Source of the DNA: Diphasiastrum complanatum
Taxonomy: Eukaryota > Streptophyta > Lycopodiopsida > Lycopodiales > Lycopodiaceae
Assembly: GCA_029204225.1 (NCBI GenBank)
Contig: CM055104.1
Location: forward strand, 23,887,285 to 23,951,284
Direction of reading: 5' to 3'
Length of the DNA: 64,000 bases
The notes under the pieces are model-generated. The model saw only the letters and a program-made list of their open reading frames with translations. It did not search any database and was not told where the DNA came from. Positions 45,104 through 57,712 of this stretch are shown one piece after another. The stretch's first letter is position 1, and each line of letters starts with the position of its first letter. A program made the translations under genes and the position numbers.

Positions 45104-47130
45104 ATGAGCTTAACATTGTTCTCCGTTGCTACTTGGCATGAGTTTAGGGATGAGCCTCGCCATTTGCATTTGGGGTTGGCGACGGATGGTGTGAATCCAT
45201 TTTGTTTGCACTCCACATCATGGTCCACTTGGCCGGTTGTCCTTGTAAATTACAACATCCCTCGGCTAAGTATCAAGAAGGGGCACCTAATGCTTGCCCT
45301 TCTTATCCTGGGAAAACACAAGACAAAAATTATGGACGTGTATATGGCTCCCTTGATAGATGAGCTAAAGATTCTATGGCATGGAGTTCAAGTGAGCGAT
45401 ATATCAAGACCACGCAAACAAAGAGATTTTGTGGTGAAGGGAATTTTGATGTGGACGATGCACGACTTTCTTAGGATATGGAGAATGTTCAGGTGAGATA
45501 TCCTCACCATTGGTTCGATTCATGGTATTAAATCGAATGTGTATTCACAAATTTTCTTTCAATTTGAACATTAGACTCACAATGAAGTTGGTTGTTTTGT
45601 CTCAATGTAGGGATCCAAACTAGTGGCTACAGTGCATGCCCCGTTTGTGACGACAAGCACGTCACTTAGAACATCCACGAAAGATGGTTTATGAGGGCCA
45701 CACTCAATACCTTCCACCCGATCATCCTATCCATGATGGGCTTGTTGGTCAATCTCCCGACTCCATGAAGGTACAATACATATTTAGTTTGGGCCAATTA
45801 ATGTACATGTCATTTATTTATTCTATGTTCCTCTCTTTAGATTTCTTCTCAAGATAATCTCGATTAAATGTGTGTGCTTGTTTTTTAATATTGTAGGCAA
45901 GAGATTGGCCAAATTTGGAGATCCAATCAAGATCTAAGGTGACTCCCTCCTGGCATGAAGAGGTTATCAATATTTCATAAACTCCCATATTGGGGGGGAT
46001 TGTTGATAGACCATCTTTTGGATCTGATGCACATATTCAAGAATGTTAGGAGCTCGATTTGAACGCACTTGACCAGGTTGAAAGATAAAAAAGATGCACG
46101 AGATGACTTAAAAAAAGTGGTAAAGATGGCCGATTTATGGCCACAAATGGTAAGGAATTCAACTGTCCTCCCACCATGGATCATCTCAAGGAGAGAAGAG
46201 ATAATTGTAAAGAAGGCAATAGCCTCATTTCGAACTCCGACAAGACACATGCGATGCCTAAAGGGTGCCTTCAACAAGCTAAGTTGACTAACGTTTCATG
46301 ACTGGCATAATTTCTACAGGTTGGCAGGGCATGTTTTTTGAAGTTGCTTCCACCTCAACATTGTGGATTACTTTTATAGCATGTCTTGTAAATTCATGAT
46401 GATCTCATTGCGCATATATGTATCTCAATGACCAAATTGTATTTGTGCATGCAATTTGTGCTTCCCTTGGTGTTGAGAGGGTTTTTGACAGAGGAGTTAA
46501 GGAGTGCAATCTACAAAATCAATGGTTTGGTGAGGTACGATGAATGCGACTCACATCATTTTTTCTAGGGATGATTCAAGATGACGATCTTACTAACACG
46601 TATGTCATTGTTGTTTACTTTTCTTATGAAGATACATTTCATCCAACGAGATACCGTCGGCATCCATTGAGGCAACAAGACAAAGCTCCATCAAGGTAGC
46701 ATGTTTGATCGAGAAGCACTTTCCCACATCCATTCTCACCATTCAAATGCATCTCATTGTGCATTAAGTAGATGAGGTGGCCATTGCAAAAACATCATCT
46801 ACTTGCATCAATTGTCTATTCTTAGTCCATTCTAGACTATTGCTATTGTGGTAATTCCCATGTTCTCTCACTAACATGGGTCCATATTTTTAATTCAGGA
46901 ACTATCCATAGTTGTTGGATGTTTTTCTTGGAATTCATGAAGATATTGAAAGGCTTTGATAGACAAAGAGCAACGCCTAAGGGTAGCATGGCGGAAGGAT
47001 GGCTAGTGCAAGAGTCCATGGTTTACATCACAGAGTTCCTTGCTCGTATCAATCCTTATATTTCTCGTTTTGGGATAAGAAGGATGATGAGAGAGTTGTT
47101 GGGAAAGTTCCTCAAGAAAAAGAAGTGATC
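45104..47130 (+). pseudogene. CACTA (En/Spm) transposase, TNP2 type
   Basis: The first block 45104-45496 has the hallmark order of plant TNP2: HLHLGLATDGVNPF, then STSWSTWPVVLVNYNIPR and IDELKILWHGVQVSD. The second block (45610-45760, a CPVCDDKH zinc motif after GYSA) and third (45955-46285, PYWGG..DLMHI-like text in shifting frames, then DDLKKVVKMADLWPQM) follow. A DUF4218-like end runs 46690-47080 (CLIEKHFPTSILTIQMHL, FMKILKGFDRQRATPKGS, MAEGWLVQESMVYI). TNP2 cuts and rejoins CACTA ends. Many stops and frameshifts make it dead. A short non-coding interval at ~46810-46915 may be an intron. Confidence 0.85.
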
Positions 47131-47191
47131 ATGAGAATGAGTGAGTCCTTCAGAGAAAAATGTAAATAAGTTTTGTATTTTTAATAGCGAG

Positions 47192-50100
47192 TCAAATTGT
47201 TCCATGAGGTTTTTCTTAATCATGTCTGTCATCTCTTGATTATTTCCCATAATAATCAAGTCATCAACATAGAGAGAAATCAAAGCAACCATACCATCAA
47301 AGCATAAGACGTAAATATTTGGATCAGAATGTGTTCACACCATCCCCTTAGAAAGAAAGTAGGCATCAATCCTGCTATGCCACGCATGTGGTGCCTGTTT
47401 GAGACCATAAAGCGCTTTCTTTAAGCGACATACTTTATTCTCCTGTCCTTTCGCTACAAAGCCTTCAGGTTGATCCATGAATACCTCTTCTTCCTAAGTC
47501 CCCACTTAGAAAAGTAGATTTCATGTCCATCTGATGCAAAGGCCAACCAAAATGTGAAGCTAAAGCAACAAGTAGACGTAGAATATTCCACTTACATATT
47601 GGCGCAAAGGTCTCCTCATAGTCGATCCCTTTACTTTGTGCATACCCTTTGATCACCAATCTTGCTTTGTTCTTTGCTATACTTCCATCTGCATGGTACT
47701 TAGTCCTGTATACCCATTTACAACCAATGGGTTTCTTGCCAACTGGTGGTTCTACTAGATCCCATGTGCTATGCTTGGCAATTGACTCCATCTCCTCTCC
47801 CATGGCCTTGACCCAAATGTCATCATCCTTCGCTTCAACATAAGTCAAAGGTTCTTTGCTTTGAATAATTCTAGATAAGAGAGCATAATTTGCTTCATAC
47901 CTTTCAGGTTGTGTCTTCTCTCTTGTTGATCTTCGTAGCTCTCTCTGGCTAGATGATCCTGAAAAGTCATCCATGTCGCGGCTCTCCAACAATCTCTCAA
48001 ACCACTTAGGGAGCTTCGTGTCAGGTGATCGGCTTCCTGGTGAAAATGTATCCCATGGTACATCTTTCTCCTTGTGTTTGTCACCTACAACTTCAATCTT
48101 TCTTGCACCAAAAAGTTTATCTTTACCTCTCCAATCTGTCTCTTGAGGTTGATTAGTAGTATCTTGAGATATATCCTCATGTCCATCACTAGGAAAGTCA
48201 ATAAATGGATTATCATCTGGAGGTATCCTCACTATACCATCTTTCCCACTGGATGTGTCTGTCTTCGCAGCATCCTTGTCTTCATACATCTTAGATTCAT
48301 CAAAGATGACATCACGACTGACATGTATTTTGTTTTCCACTAGGTCAAATCATTTATAGCCTTTCACACGTTTATCATATCCTAGGAATATACATTTGAT
48401 AGCTTTCACATCAAGCTTACGTCTCTCTTCCTTAGGAATGTGTACAAAGGCCTTACATCCAAAGATTCATGAGTGGTTCACCTTTGGCTTCTTCTTTGTG
48501 AATGCCTCCTCAAGTGTTATCTTTGGTATAGCAATGGTAGGACTTCTATTTTGAAGATAGACCGCCATATTGCATGCTTCTGACCAAAAATCTTTTGGTA
48601 GTTTCATCTCAGCTAGCATAGATCTGGCACTTTCCACAATCGTATGATTCTTGCGCTCAGCTACACCATTGAGAGCAGGAGTATGAGCTTGCATAAATTG
48701 TCTTTTGATCTCACATTGATCACAAAGATCATTGAAGTCGTTAGACTTATACTCATCTCCAGTATCTGATCTTAGAACTTTGATCTTCCTACCTATCTAA
48801 TTTTCGACCAATGCTTTGAGGCTCTTGAAATTGTCAAATGCATCTGTTTTCTTTTTCAAGAAGTAAATCCACGTCTTACGTGATATATCATCAATAAAGG
48901 TCATGAAATAGAAGGCTTTACCTAAGGAAATAGTCCTCATAGGCCTGCATAAATCTGTGTGGATCAAATCCAGGATGTTCTTTGCCCTTGCCCACCTTTA
49001 TTGAACTTATCTCGATGTTGCTTTCCATACACACATGATTGATGCATCGACTTCAAGTGGCCTTCTATCGTAGGTAATCCTCTCACCATTTCCAATTTTC
49101 TCATTAAATTGAGGCTTTCTAAGTTCAAGTGACCAAGTCTCTTATGCCACAGTTCAGTTTGCGATGGAATGGACAAGGCAAATCCATGTTGCCCCTTGAT
49201 TGTAGCATTCAACCTGTACAATTTAGTGTTGGGCTCCCTTATACCATCTGTAATGACTTTGAACTTTTGGTTCACATCCTTCACAAAGCAATGATCATGG
49301 AAAAATTCTACTTTCAAATTTTGATCAGTAATGACGCCAACAGAAAGTAGATTTCTCTTCAAACCTGGTACATAAAGTACCTCCCTGATCATCCTGCTTT
49401 TGCCATCAGGTAGTTGGATTGAAACAATGCCTATCCCCTTGATCTTGCACACATCATCACTTGCTTGTGAAACGAACGTTCCATTATCCAACACTTTCAA
49501 ACTACTGAACCAATCCTTGTTACTTGTCATGTGTCTTGTGGCCCCCAAGTCAATATACCATGCTTGATCATCTTGATTAGATGACAATGCTGATATGAAG
49601 ATGCTAGAGTCTTTAAACTCACCCTCATCGACAAGGTTACGTGCTTGCTTTGGTTTTCCCTTGCCTGATTTCGCCAAGAATTTTCGACATTCACTCTTCC
49701 AATGACCATTTTTACCACAATGGAAGCACTTGTCTTTCTTCTTGGTCTTGTTGAAAGATCCCTCATCCTCCTGAGTCTTGGCAAATTGCTACTTAGACTT
49801 CTTCTTGACCTTGCCCTTGCCTTGTTTTTGGCATGTCGCAAGTGCCTGATCATCAATGTTTTGACGTCTAGCTTTCACTATTTCTCGTCGTTGCTCTTCC
49901 TACATCAAGATTCCTATGAGCTCGTCAAAGGTTGGCAATATTTCTCTTGATGTTATTCCTTTACAAACATCTGATAGGGTTCTGCAATGCTGCACAATGC
50001 ATTGTGCACTAGCTCCACATCACGTATGTGCTCACCAAAAGAGTGCAGTTCATCTCTCATTGTCTTGATTCTGGTCATGTACGTCTGAATGTGCTCTCCT

Positions 50101-50457
50101 TGTTCCATGCGGGTACTATTCAGTTTTGACTATAGAAACATGATTCTTGACGGATTTAATGTCTCAAACTGCTCCTAAAGCACATCCCATGCCTATTTGG
50201 GTGTAACAGCATCACAAATGTGGGTAATGATGTGATCCTTCACTGACAAGTTAATGAAGGTCAAAGCTTTCCTCAACTTCTTATCGAACACGTTGATGTC
50301 CGCTTCATTTGGCGGTCTTCCTTCATCACCTGTGATGACATCCCACATGTCCTTCTCCATCAGTATGGTTTTCATTTTGAATTTCTACACTGCATAGTTG
50401 GAAATCCCGTCCAATTTGCTACTTTCACTCAAAATGGACTCTCCCATGTTTGCCATC
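47192..50457 (-). pseudogene. Ty1/copia element D, gag to RT
   Basis: Gag starts at ATG 50457 (MANMGESI) with UBN2-type sequence (50375-50193, MEKDMWDVITGDEGRPPNEA) and stops. A zinc knuckle lies near 49730-49690. Protease 49677 onward has the active site changed to IDLGATRHMTSNK. The pre-integrase block LWHKRLGHLNLESL and Cys motif follow. The integrase core is seen to 48467 (LNGVAERKNHTIVESAR keeps the catalytic Glu). The integrase end joins RT in 48340-47465 (VSRDVIFDESKMYED; WVKAMGEEMESIAKHSTWDL; GCKWVYRTKYHADGSIAKNK). The palm box YVDD (LYVDDLIIMG) is at ~47260. It stops at ~47192; RNase H and both LTRs are missing. Confidence 0.88.
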
Positions 50458-51637
50458 GCAAAACTACTTAGAACTTCAATCGTAGGCTAAAAGTCGTATG
50501 CCAAGGCCAACTGTGATGTCAGAAGTAAATAATGACCTGCACTTTTTCCCTTACCAGGCCACCCACCGCTTTTTTGCCAAATTGAAAGCCAAATTGACGT
50601 TGTTTTCAGAAATGCACTCTGTCGCCAACTCCCAACTTCGTGCCCAATGGAATGGTGAAATCACTTTTGATGTGCTCCAAAAATTTTCTCCACCACAATC
50701 ACTCTATTTTGAGGTACCGTACTTGCAGGTACAGTCCGGGTGGCCTTCGTTTGGCGGCTATAGCCCATCGTTTGGGTCCAAAAGGAAAAAAGGACTAGAA
50801 AATAAGGATTTTTGAATTTTTGAATTGTTTCTTCGCCTTGAAAAAACTTCACCTTTCACATGTGAAGGGACCCAACTCCAATTTCAGTTTGAAAATTTTT
50901 AACGAAGTTGAGGGCCTATTTGCCATTCAAATCTTCATAGGTCCACTTCACTCTCCCTTCAACCATGTCCTAATGGTTGGTTCTCATCCAAAGGTCTACA
51001 CTCATTTGATCTCCATCGTATATCAAGCTACCACGAAATCCGATGGTCTGGAGACAATATTCATTAGAGGAGTTTTGAGCTCCAAAAAGACCCTCTAAGA
51101 ATTCATGCAAGATGTAGTTTATATTATTAAAATATTATAACACTAATACTTTTGACTTGCCATAACTTTTTAATCGTAGCTCAAAAATATGTCATGTAAC
51201 ATATCATGGAAAGCCCTTGTTGAGTGCTTTCCAATGCACCAAACTCCATAAATTTGGACTTACCACTAAAAAGTTATGCCATTTTTAGTGTGGACTCAAA
51301 AAGTTACGTTACGTAATTTCAAATTTGAGTGTTTTGATTGGTCCATGTGTAAGAAAAAATTGAGAAAAAATATAAAAAGAATCGTTACAAAGGGTCTTTT
51401 TTGGATTTAGAACTCCTCTAATGTGCACCAATCTAGATCTCTTCGCGCGCTGGACACCTCCAGCCACTAACTTCCTCCTCTCACTGGCCGCGCGATGCTG
51501 CCCCGAGCACCTCCTTCTTTCCTTGGGAATGGCCACCTTCCACGCACTATGTTCAAAGATATTCACTATCAGGTTAAAAGGTGTGACGTGTGCCAATGAT
51601 TCAACCAAACCCCGAGAAAAGATAGAATGTCGTTACT
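50458..51637. other. Unassigned stretch with a ~36-bp inverted repeat
   Basis: No recognised gene. CATTAGAGGAGTT...TCCAAAAAGACCCT at about 51061-51097 recurs inverted at about 51385-51422, with ~290 bp between. The frames at 50498-50815, 50820-51098 and 51309-51608 match no known family. No primer site or LTR for element D was found here. Confidence 0.5.
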
Positions 51638-52603
51638 GATGCGAATCGAAACAAGCGAATGAATTCGGACGGAGTTCGGATATGATTGCTAGTCATTGCC
51701 TGCTATATCATTCCTACAATCCTCCCGAATGTAGACAGACACTGCTGACCTATGTTTAAGCTAATTCAACATTCAACAAGATTGAACCTATGTGCGGAAT
51801 AGATAAAACAAAGCGAATGAGATACACGAACAATAAGCAGACAATAATTCAATCGAGATCACACAATTTAGAGTGGTATGTGCATAACAGTTACAACATC
51901 ATCTATTGATCCTTGTGAAGTTTTTAGCACGTGTGAACTTCACCACACACCTTACAAGATCTTTATGAGGTGTTATGATTGCACAAGATTGATCAATGAA
52001 CATATTACTTGAAAAATCTAAGGCAAGAGCACAATGGTATACATCAGACTAAAAAAACTAACTTCTTACTATGAGAAATGGATATCAGAAATTATTCTAA
52101 GTGCTCACTATGGAGAAAATAGCCTACTCTCGAGTAGAGAGATAAAATCAACACATAAAACCTGGGTAGAGAGAGAATGATCCCAAAACACCAAAATCTC
52201 AATATGGCAAAACATGCCAAAGTTTTCCTACATCAAAGAGGCTCAAATTCCTACAGTGGAGTTACATGGAAAGTCCACTTTACTTAATTAACTCAACTAC
52301 AAGGATCCACATGTAAAACTGCATGCATGGATATTGCATGTGTCAACTCTCAAAATTACCTAGACATGTGTAGATCATGAAAACTACTTTGCACGTTGCA
52401 TGCACTGATTGCATGTTGCTTGCATGCACTCTGAATGACTTTGCATGTAATCTAAACTTTTGCATGACATCAAGATTGAACCTACCTAACTCAAACTCGA
52501 CCTATTCTAGAAGGTTATGTGCTCAATTCACATACCTTTATGTACAAAATAGGCATGACCCCAAAACTCAAGATAGGAAGATATAATTTTACTAATCCTC
52601 ACA
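51638..52603 (-). repeat. 3' LTR of copia E
   Basis: About 966 bp. The plus strand ends ...ACTAATCCTCACA at 52603, next to CTCCTCCTTAAAA (reverse polypurine tract), and the other edge is TGATGCGAATCG at 51638. Its terminal ~250 bp (51640-51890) are clearly related to the same part of the copia C LTR, while the rest is not. Confidence 0.78.
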
Positions 52604-53190
52604 CTCCTCCTTAAAATATATGTTCCTATCCAACATAGACTTTGAAATTAGGCCAAGGTTAGACCTCATCTTGATAAAAACATTTTTGAACAATGGCTTG
52701 GTGAGAAGATCTACAACACAAGTTGAAGATCCAACATGCTCCAATAAGATCTCTCTCCCAATAACGTTTTCTCTTACAAAATGATGAGCTACCTCGATGT
52801 GTTTGCTCCTTGCATGAAACACAAGATTGTTTGCAAGAGCTTGAGCTGAGATATTATCATTCTTGATAATTGGAAGGTCTTCATCTCCATAACACTTTAG
52901 CTTCAAGAGTAGCCTTTTGATCCATAAAATCTCATTTGTTGTGGTTGTAAGAGATTTGTACTCAACTTCACAAGATGATAAGGATATAGTTGCTTGCTTC
53001 TTTGATAGCCAAGAAACTAGATTCCCTCCAAGAAAAATTGTGTAAGCACTTGTGGATTTCCTATCCAACCCGTCTCCTGCAAAATCTGAATCTGAAAAAG
53101 CAACCAAAGTTAGATCTTCTCCTTTATAGATCAATCCATAGTCTAAGGTAGAAGATACATATCTCAAGACTCTTTTTTGCCATATCTAGA
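52604..53190 (-). pseudogene. Copia E RNase H, 3' fragment
   Basis: The open frame 53167-52592 starts in the RT-RNase H linker (RYVSSTLDYGLIY). It carries RNase H catalytic Asp in VAFSDSDFAGD, the KSTSAYTIFLGG and WLSKKQATISLSSCEVEYKS blocks (catalytic Glu), DNISAQALANN and ARSKHIEVAHHFVRE, and ends at TAA/polypurine tract. This fragment is intact, but everything upstream is missing beyond ~53190, so it is a 5'-truncated element. Confidence 0.9.
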
Positions 53191-53587
53191 AATGGATTTG
53201 AGGGCGCCATAAATTCTATGTGGATTTGGAGGTGTTTTTAGCTCAAATCGTGCATTTTCAAACATAGAAAGTGTATCTTTGAGATCTTAGTATTATTTGA
53301 GGTCAAATCACATGTTGTAGGCCGCTTTTTGAAACCATTTACTGGAATGTGGAGACAAAAATTGCTCATGGTAGTGGATGTTACATTTTACAAGATGATG
53401 TATCAAAATTCTAGCTTTTGCATATAGATTTTGCTTGATGTGTCTGTGAGGGTTTTTGGGGTCTACAGATGTTATAGAAAGTCTAGTACCAAGTAGATAC
53501 ATCCAATTTCATGAGAATGAACAATAGTATTAAATTCAAACTTCAAATTAAAACGGTAAACCTAAGTTCTAACCTCACTGTAGCTCA

Positions 53588-53870
53588 CACACACACACTC
53601 TCCCTCTCTTTCACACACACACATGTCACACACTCTCCCTCTCCTCTCTCATGCACACATACACTCCCTCTACTTCAAAGTTCACACACACACACACACA
53701 CTCCCTCTACTTCACACACACACACACACACAAACACTCCCACTTTTGCACATGCAAATCACACACACTCCCTCTTTTACTCACACATATCACACACACT
53801 CTACCTCCTCTCTCTCTGTCTCTCTCACACACACACACTCCCTCTAGAGTATACACACACCCACACACAT
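53588..53870. repeat. CA/CT simple-sequence block
   Basis: Interrupted (CA)n and CTCCCTCT runs over about 280 bp. They generate overlapping Thr-His frames which are not genes. It abuts the truncated gypsy B LTR at 53871. Confidence 0.95.
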
Positions 53871-54000
53871 GATTATTAATTATTTAATATGACCACGTCC
53901 GGAATGACGTAGCATAACTAATAACCACATACAACTGGAGTGATCGGCTATCCACGTCAGGAATTATTCCGATTCCCTTATACAGGACATGGACATAACA
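53871..54000 (-). repeat. Truncated 3' LTR of gypsy B, inverted
   Basis: 130 bp whose minus strand matches the first 130 bp of the B LTR at 27878 with about 7 differences. It is preceded by polypurine tract CAAGGGGGGAAAAA (54014-54001). The remaining ~340 bp of LTR are missing; CA repeats start at the break. Confidence 0.9.
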
Positions 54001-54014
54001 TTTTTCCCCCCTTG

Positions 54015-54838
54015 AACCACTTCTATCTCTAGAAGTAAAACCTAGGAAAATTCTTCTTTATGCTTTCGACCTGCTCCCACAAATCATCATCCTCAATCTG
54101 TCCCTTCCACCTGATTAAGCACTCAGAGATAGAACGATTTCTCAATTGTTTATCTCTAGTTCTAATTACTTTTTTAGGTTCCAAAGGAACATTAAGCGAT
54201 AAATCCTCCATATGGGTAAGATCTTCATCTGAACCAACTACGTCACCTTCAAGTAAAGTTAATTTTAGACGGCTTACATGAAACACAGTGTGAGCTGTAG
54301 ACTTGTTCCAAAGATCTAGTTCATAAGCTAAAGAACCAATTTTTTTAATAATCAGAAATGGTCCACAATATATCGTAGACAATCTATAATTCTTCCTCAT
54401 ACACATAGTCTTAGAATCCTTAGGTATTCTAAGGTATACCCATCATCAACTTTAAAATCTCTGGGAGACCTCTTAAGATCGGCATAGTGCTTAACCACAT
54501 AAGACTCGACAAATGGCTTGCGTTTCGGCCAATAAAACTCTCTTCTAACCAAGTCCAAAGTTCTGTGTATACCTAGATGACCTACACAGGGAATGTCATG
54601 ACACTCATAAAGAATTCTCTTTTTTAACTCATCATCCGCTGGTACACAAATTTTCCCATTTTGAAATAGTAAACCACCTCGGATAGAGAACTGTTCCGCT
54701 ATCTTCTTATCTTTCCTAGGAACCTGAGACTCTTGTGAGTAAATCTTTATTCCATTTTCATTTTTACATGTCTTCACCATCTTCCAGATGGGACCAAAAT
54801 GAGAATCCGATTCACATTTTCCTCTTCGTGAAAGATAT
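54015..54838 (-). pseudogene. Gypsy B integrase remnant, inverted relative to B
   Basis: Minus strand from 54838: B sequence upstream of integrase (SDSHFGPIWKMVK), then the zinc domain (ECHDIPCVGHLGIHRT, RREFYWPKRKPFVESYV). After that the sequence jumps directly to HYADLKRSPRDFKVDD, so the second Cys pair and the whole catalytic core are deleted. It continues in 54406-54029 with the C-terminal domain (TIYCGPFLIIKKIGSLAYEL, TVFHVSRLKL) and a chromodomain-like tail (CLIRWKGQIEDDDLWEQ), and ends 15 bases before the LTR. Confidence 0.9.
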
Positions 54839-54839
54839 A

Positions 54840-55844
54840 GATCGCAAAACAATCGCGAAAGCAACCACGATTCAATGCGATTCGGATGGAGTTCAGATGT
54901 GGACACTGGACACTGCCAACTGAATCACTCCTACAGTCCTCCAGAATGTAGTCAGGCACTACCGATCTACGTTTATAAATTAATGTAGCATTTAACAAAT
55001 TCAACCAATTTGTGAAATTGAAATGAATGAGAGAATCAGACACATGAATAATAGCAGATAAATTTGCATTCAAGATCATACATCATAAAAGAAGACATGT
55101 GCACAATGGCTACAAGGTCATCTATTGATTTTCTTTGATTCTTCGAGCACTGCATGCAGATCCATGCAGTGCGTTGGCGTGAGAGAAATATAGTTCTCTC
55201 ACAAGTGGATGTCTCGCTTACTAGTGGACTTGTGGATCTCTATGGATCCTGATCACAGAACTCGTCTTGCACCCAGGCGGACCCTTTTCTCTATTTTTCG
55301 TCTTGATTGCTTACTAGCATTAGACTACATACCTCTCAGTGTATGTTTTGTATATTTATCTATCAAGTATCATCCAGTAAGTATATAGTCGCTCTTTGTA
55401 ACCTTTTAGATTAGAGTAATTAAATCTACAACTAATCAGAGAATTACAAGAGTGGCGGATTAGCCACGACCTAGAGTGTATCTGCTGACATCATGCCATC
55501 AGATCAGATATCTGTACTTCTGGGTACTTGCGTGATCTTTGCTGGTACCATTTGGAGCGTGAGGGCAGAAAGAGTTTCGCGACGTTTTTCATGTCGCATC
55601 GTTGGTTTCGTTTCGTCATCTGCCTTTCTCGTGTTGGACCGCAAAAGATTCTTGTTCGCAAATCTTTCGTGTTCGTGTCTTCGCGTCAGGTGTTTGCGAA
55701 ACTTTTGTGCTTCGCGTCTCCCGTCAAGTGTTCGCAAATCTTTCATGCTTCATGTCTCTTGACTTTCATGTTTGCGAATATCTTTGTCAGGCAGAGGGCT
55801 GAAAGCTAGCAAAGCTTTGTAATTAGAAACGTTTTGTTTCCTCA
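54840..55844 (-). repeat. 3' LTR of copia C (minus half)
   Basis: About 1.0 kb. The minus strand starts TGAGGAAACAAAACG at 55844 after a polypurine tract (GAGAGGGAGC) and aligns with the plus-strand LTR 57921-58944 through its length. The far edge is blurred near 54840, where gypsy B resumes. Confidence 0.85.
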
Positions 55845-57354
55845 GCTCCCTCTCAAAGCATGATAGCTTTACAATTTCGAGACTACTCCTCTGTCTCTCA
55901 AAGAGTCCTTTGTCCAGGGCTTTGGTGAAGATGTCAGAAACCATGTCTTTCGTTCCGATGAAGGTGGTCTACAACATCTTCTTTTCAATTAGATCCCTGA
56001 TCAAGTGGTACTTGATTGCAATGTGCTACATTCTGGAATGGAACACAGGATCTTTCGTCAGGTGTATTGCAGAGGTGTTATCCATCTGCAAGACCAGAGG
56101 CTCATTTCTTGTTTCGCCCAATTTGTCCAAGAACTGCCTTAGCCAGATTATCTCGTTGGCCATCTTTGCTGCTGCAACGTACTCTGCTTCGCAGGATGAC
56201 TGGGCCACAACGGTCTGTTTCTTGCTGATCCAGAGAACTGCTATCCTGATGCAATGGTGCATCATCTTGAGACACTTTTACAATCATCCTTGAGAGATGA
56301 CCAGCTAGCATCGCTGTAGTAAAGTAGCCTGAAACCTGTATCACGACAATAACACAAGCCATAATCCCTCGTTAATTGAAGATATTGCAAAATGCGTTTT
56401 GCAATCTTCCAATGAGTTGAGCCTGGATTCGTGCAGAATTGGCTCATCTTGAATACTGCATAAGTAATATCAGGACGTGTGTTGTCAGCAAGGATCCTAT
56501 TAGCTTCCTGTAAGGTGTGAGCTGCATCTGTTCTCTCTCTTTTCCAATCTTTGGACAATCATCACTTGTCAACACCATCCCTGCGAGCATTGGAGTATTC
56601 GCTCCTTTGCAGTTCAGCATTCCAAAGTCCTCTAGGATCTTCTGGATATATTTGGATTGGTGAAGGTTTATAACCTACCTCCCTCATAATCTCTTTCGAT
56701 TTGTAAGCCTAGCTAACACCTGGCTTCTCCTAGATCCACAATCTCGAAATGTTTCGAGATGTCTGTCTTTACTTCAACGATCAGCTGCTCACTCCTGCAA
56801 AGTATCAGAGTGTCGTCCATGTACATAGCCACAATGATGATCTGTCCATCTCTAACTCTAACATATACATTAGAATCAACCAACAGAGGCTTGAATCCTA
56901 ATGATTTCAGGGCTTGATCTTTCTTCTTGTACCATTGTTGGACTAACTGTTTCAGACCGCAGATGCTTCTATGCATTCTGCATGCATAATCAGGAAGTGA
57001 ATTCGAGACATATCTTTAGCGGTGATCCATATAGACCTCTTCATCTAATTCGCCATGCAAGAAGGTCGTCTTCTCGTCCACAATGTGGATCTTGAGGTCA
57101 TAAGCGGCTGCATATGCAAATAACAGACGTAGGGACGAATGTTTGACGATAGGAGAGAAGGTTTCAAAGTAGTCAATACCGTATCTTTGAGAAAATCCCT
57201 TCGCTACCAGTCTTGCCTTGTATTTCGTCACATTCCCATATGTTCCGTATTTGAGCTTGAAAACCCATTTGCATTTGAAAGTCTTGCGCTTATGTGGTAA
57301 TGGCTCCAACGTCCATACCTGGTTTTTCCTCATGGACTCCATCTCTTCGTTCAT
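55845..57354 (-). pseudogene. Copia C 3' half: RT and RNase H
   Basis: It begins abruptly at 57354 with the RT start (MNEEMESMRKNQVWTLEPLP; KCKWVFKLKYGTYGNVTKYK; ARLVAKGFSQRYGIDYFETF). The palm box YMDD (AMYMDDTLIL) lies in 56976-56713. Stops and frameshifts occur near 56700-56560. The RT-RNase H link is 56558-56262 (ADNTRPDITYAVFKMSQFC; LLYYSDASWSSLKDDCKS). RNase H is 56265-56026 (QSSCEAEYVAAAKMANEIIW; MDNTSAIHLTKDPVFHSRM), ending in 55944-55845. It is the missing second half of the plus-strand element at 57921-61731. Confidence 0.92.
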
Positions 57355-57712
57355 TCTTTCTTCTCACTATGGAGAGAGGCAATACATAGCAAATTCAACT
57401 TCCTTCTTGAAGTTAGGTGGATTTCCAGCATGTAATAAGGAAGTTAACTCACTCTCCTTGACCTAAAATGAAACCCTAGTCTATTTCCTAGAGTCATGCT
57501 TGGTAGGTAGCTAGTTGTAGGTCCTATAAAGTAGGGATGACCACCAAATAGACATGACCAACTCTCTTAACTTGACCTAAGCTACATTAGGATGGGTTTC
57601 CCATGTGGCATCATGGCCTCACATGTGTGGGACCCACTTGTGTACACAATTTACACTATTCTACATGGTTTTTGATCAAGCTAGATTTGCCAATTTTTGG
57701 CAATTCTTCACA
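57355..57712 (-). repeat. Partial 5' LTR of copia A2
   Basis: 358 bp matching 33703-34086. It ends GGCAATTCTTCACA at 57712, directly before TGGTA. The inner half and primer site are missing. Homology to A begins at TCTTTCTTCTCACTATGG, exactly where copia C's minus half starts. Confidence 0.9.

Larger units (their letters stand above)
33386..57712 (-). mobile_element. Copia A2 footprint, swollen to 24 kb by later events
   Basis: The two ends are A-family LTR sequence: a full 3' LTR at 33386-34086 and part of the 5' LTR at 57355-57712. Identical TGGTA flanks them at 33381-33385 and 57713-57717, and the RNase H frame of gypsy B runs from one flank into the other. So one A2 insertion accounts for both ends. 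Only about 34087-36600 of its interior is recognisable (protease-type ORF and gag). The rest (36600-57354) is other elements and rearranged B and C parts. Its primer site and the inner half of its 5' LTR are gone. Confidence 0.85.

Noticed and set aside
53511-53879. Three Thr-His-rich frames
   Set aside because: They are translations of CA/CT simple repeats in all three phases.
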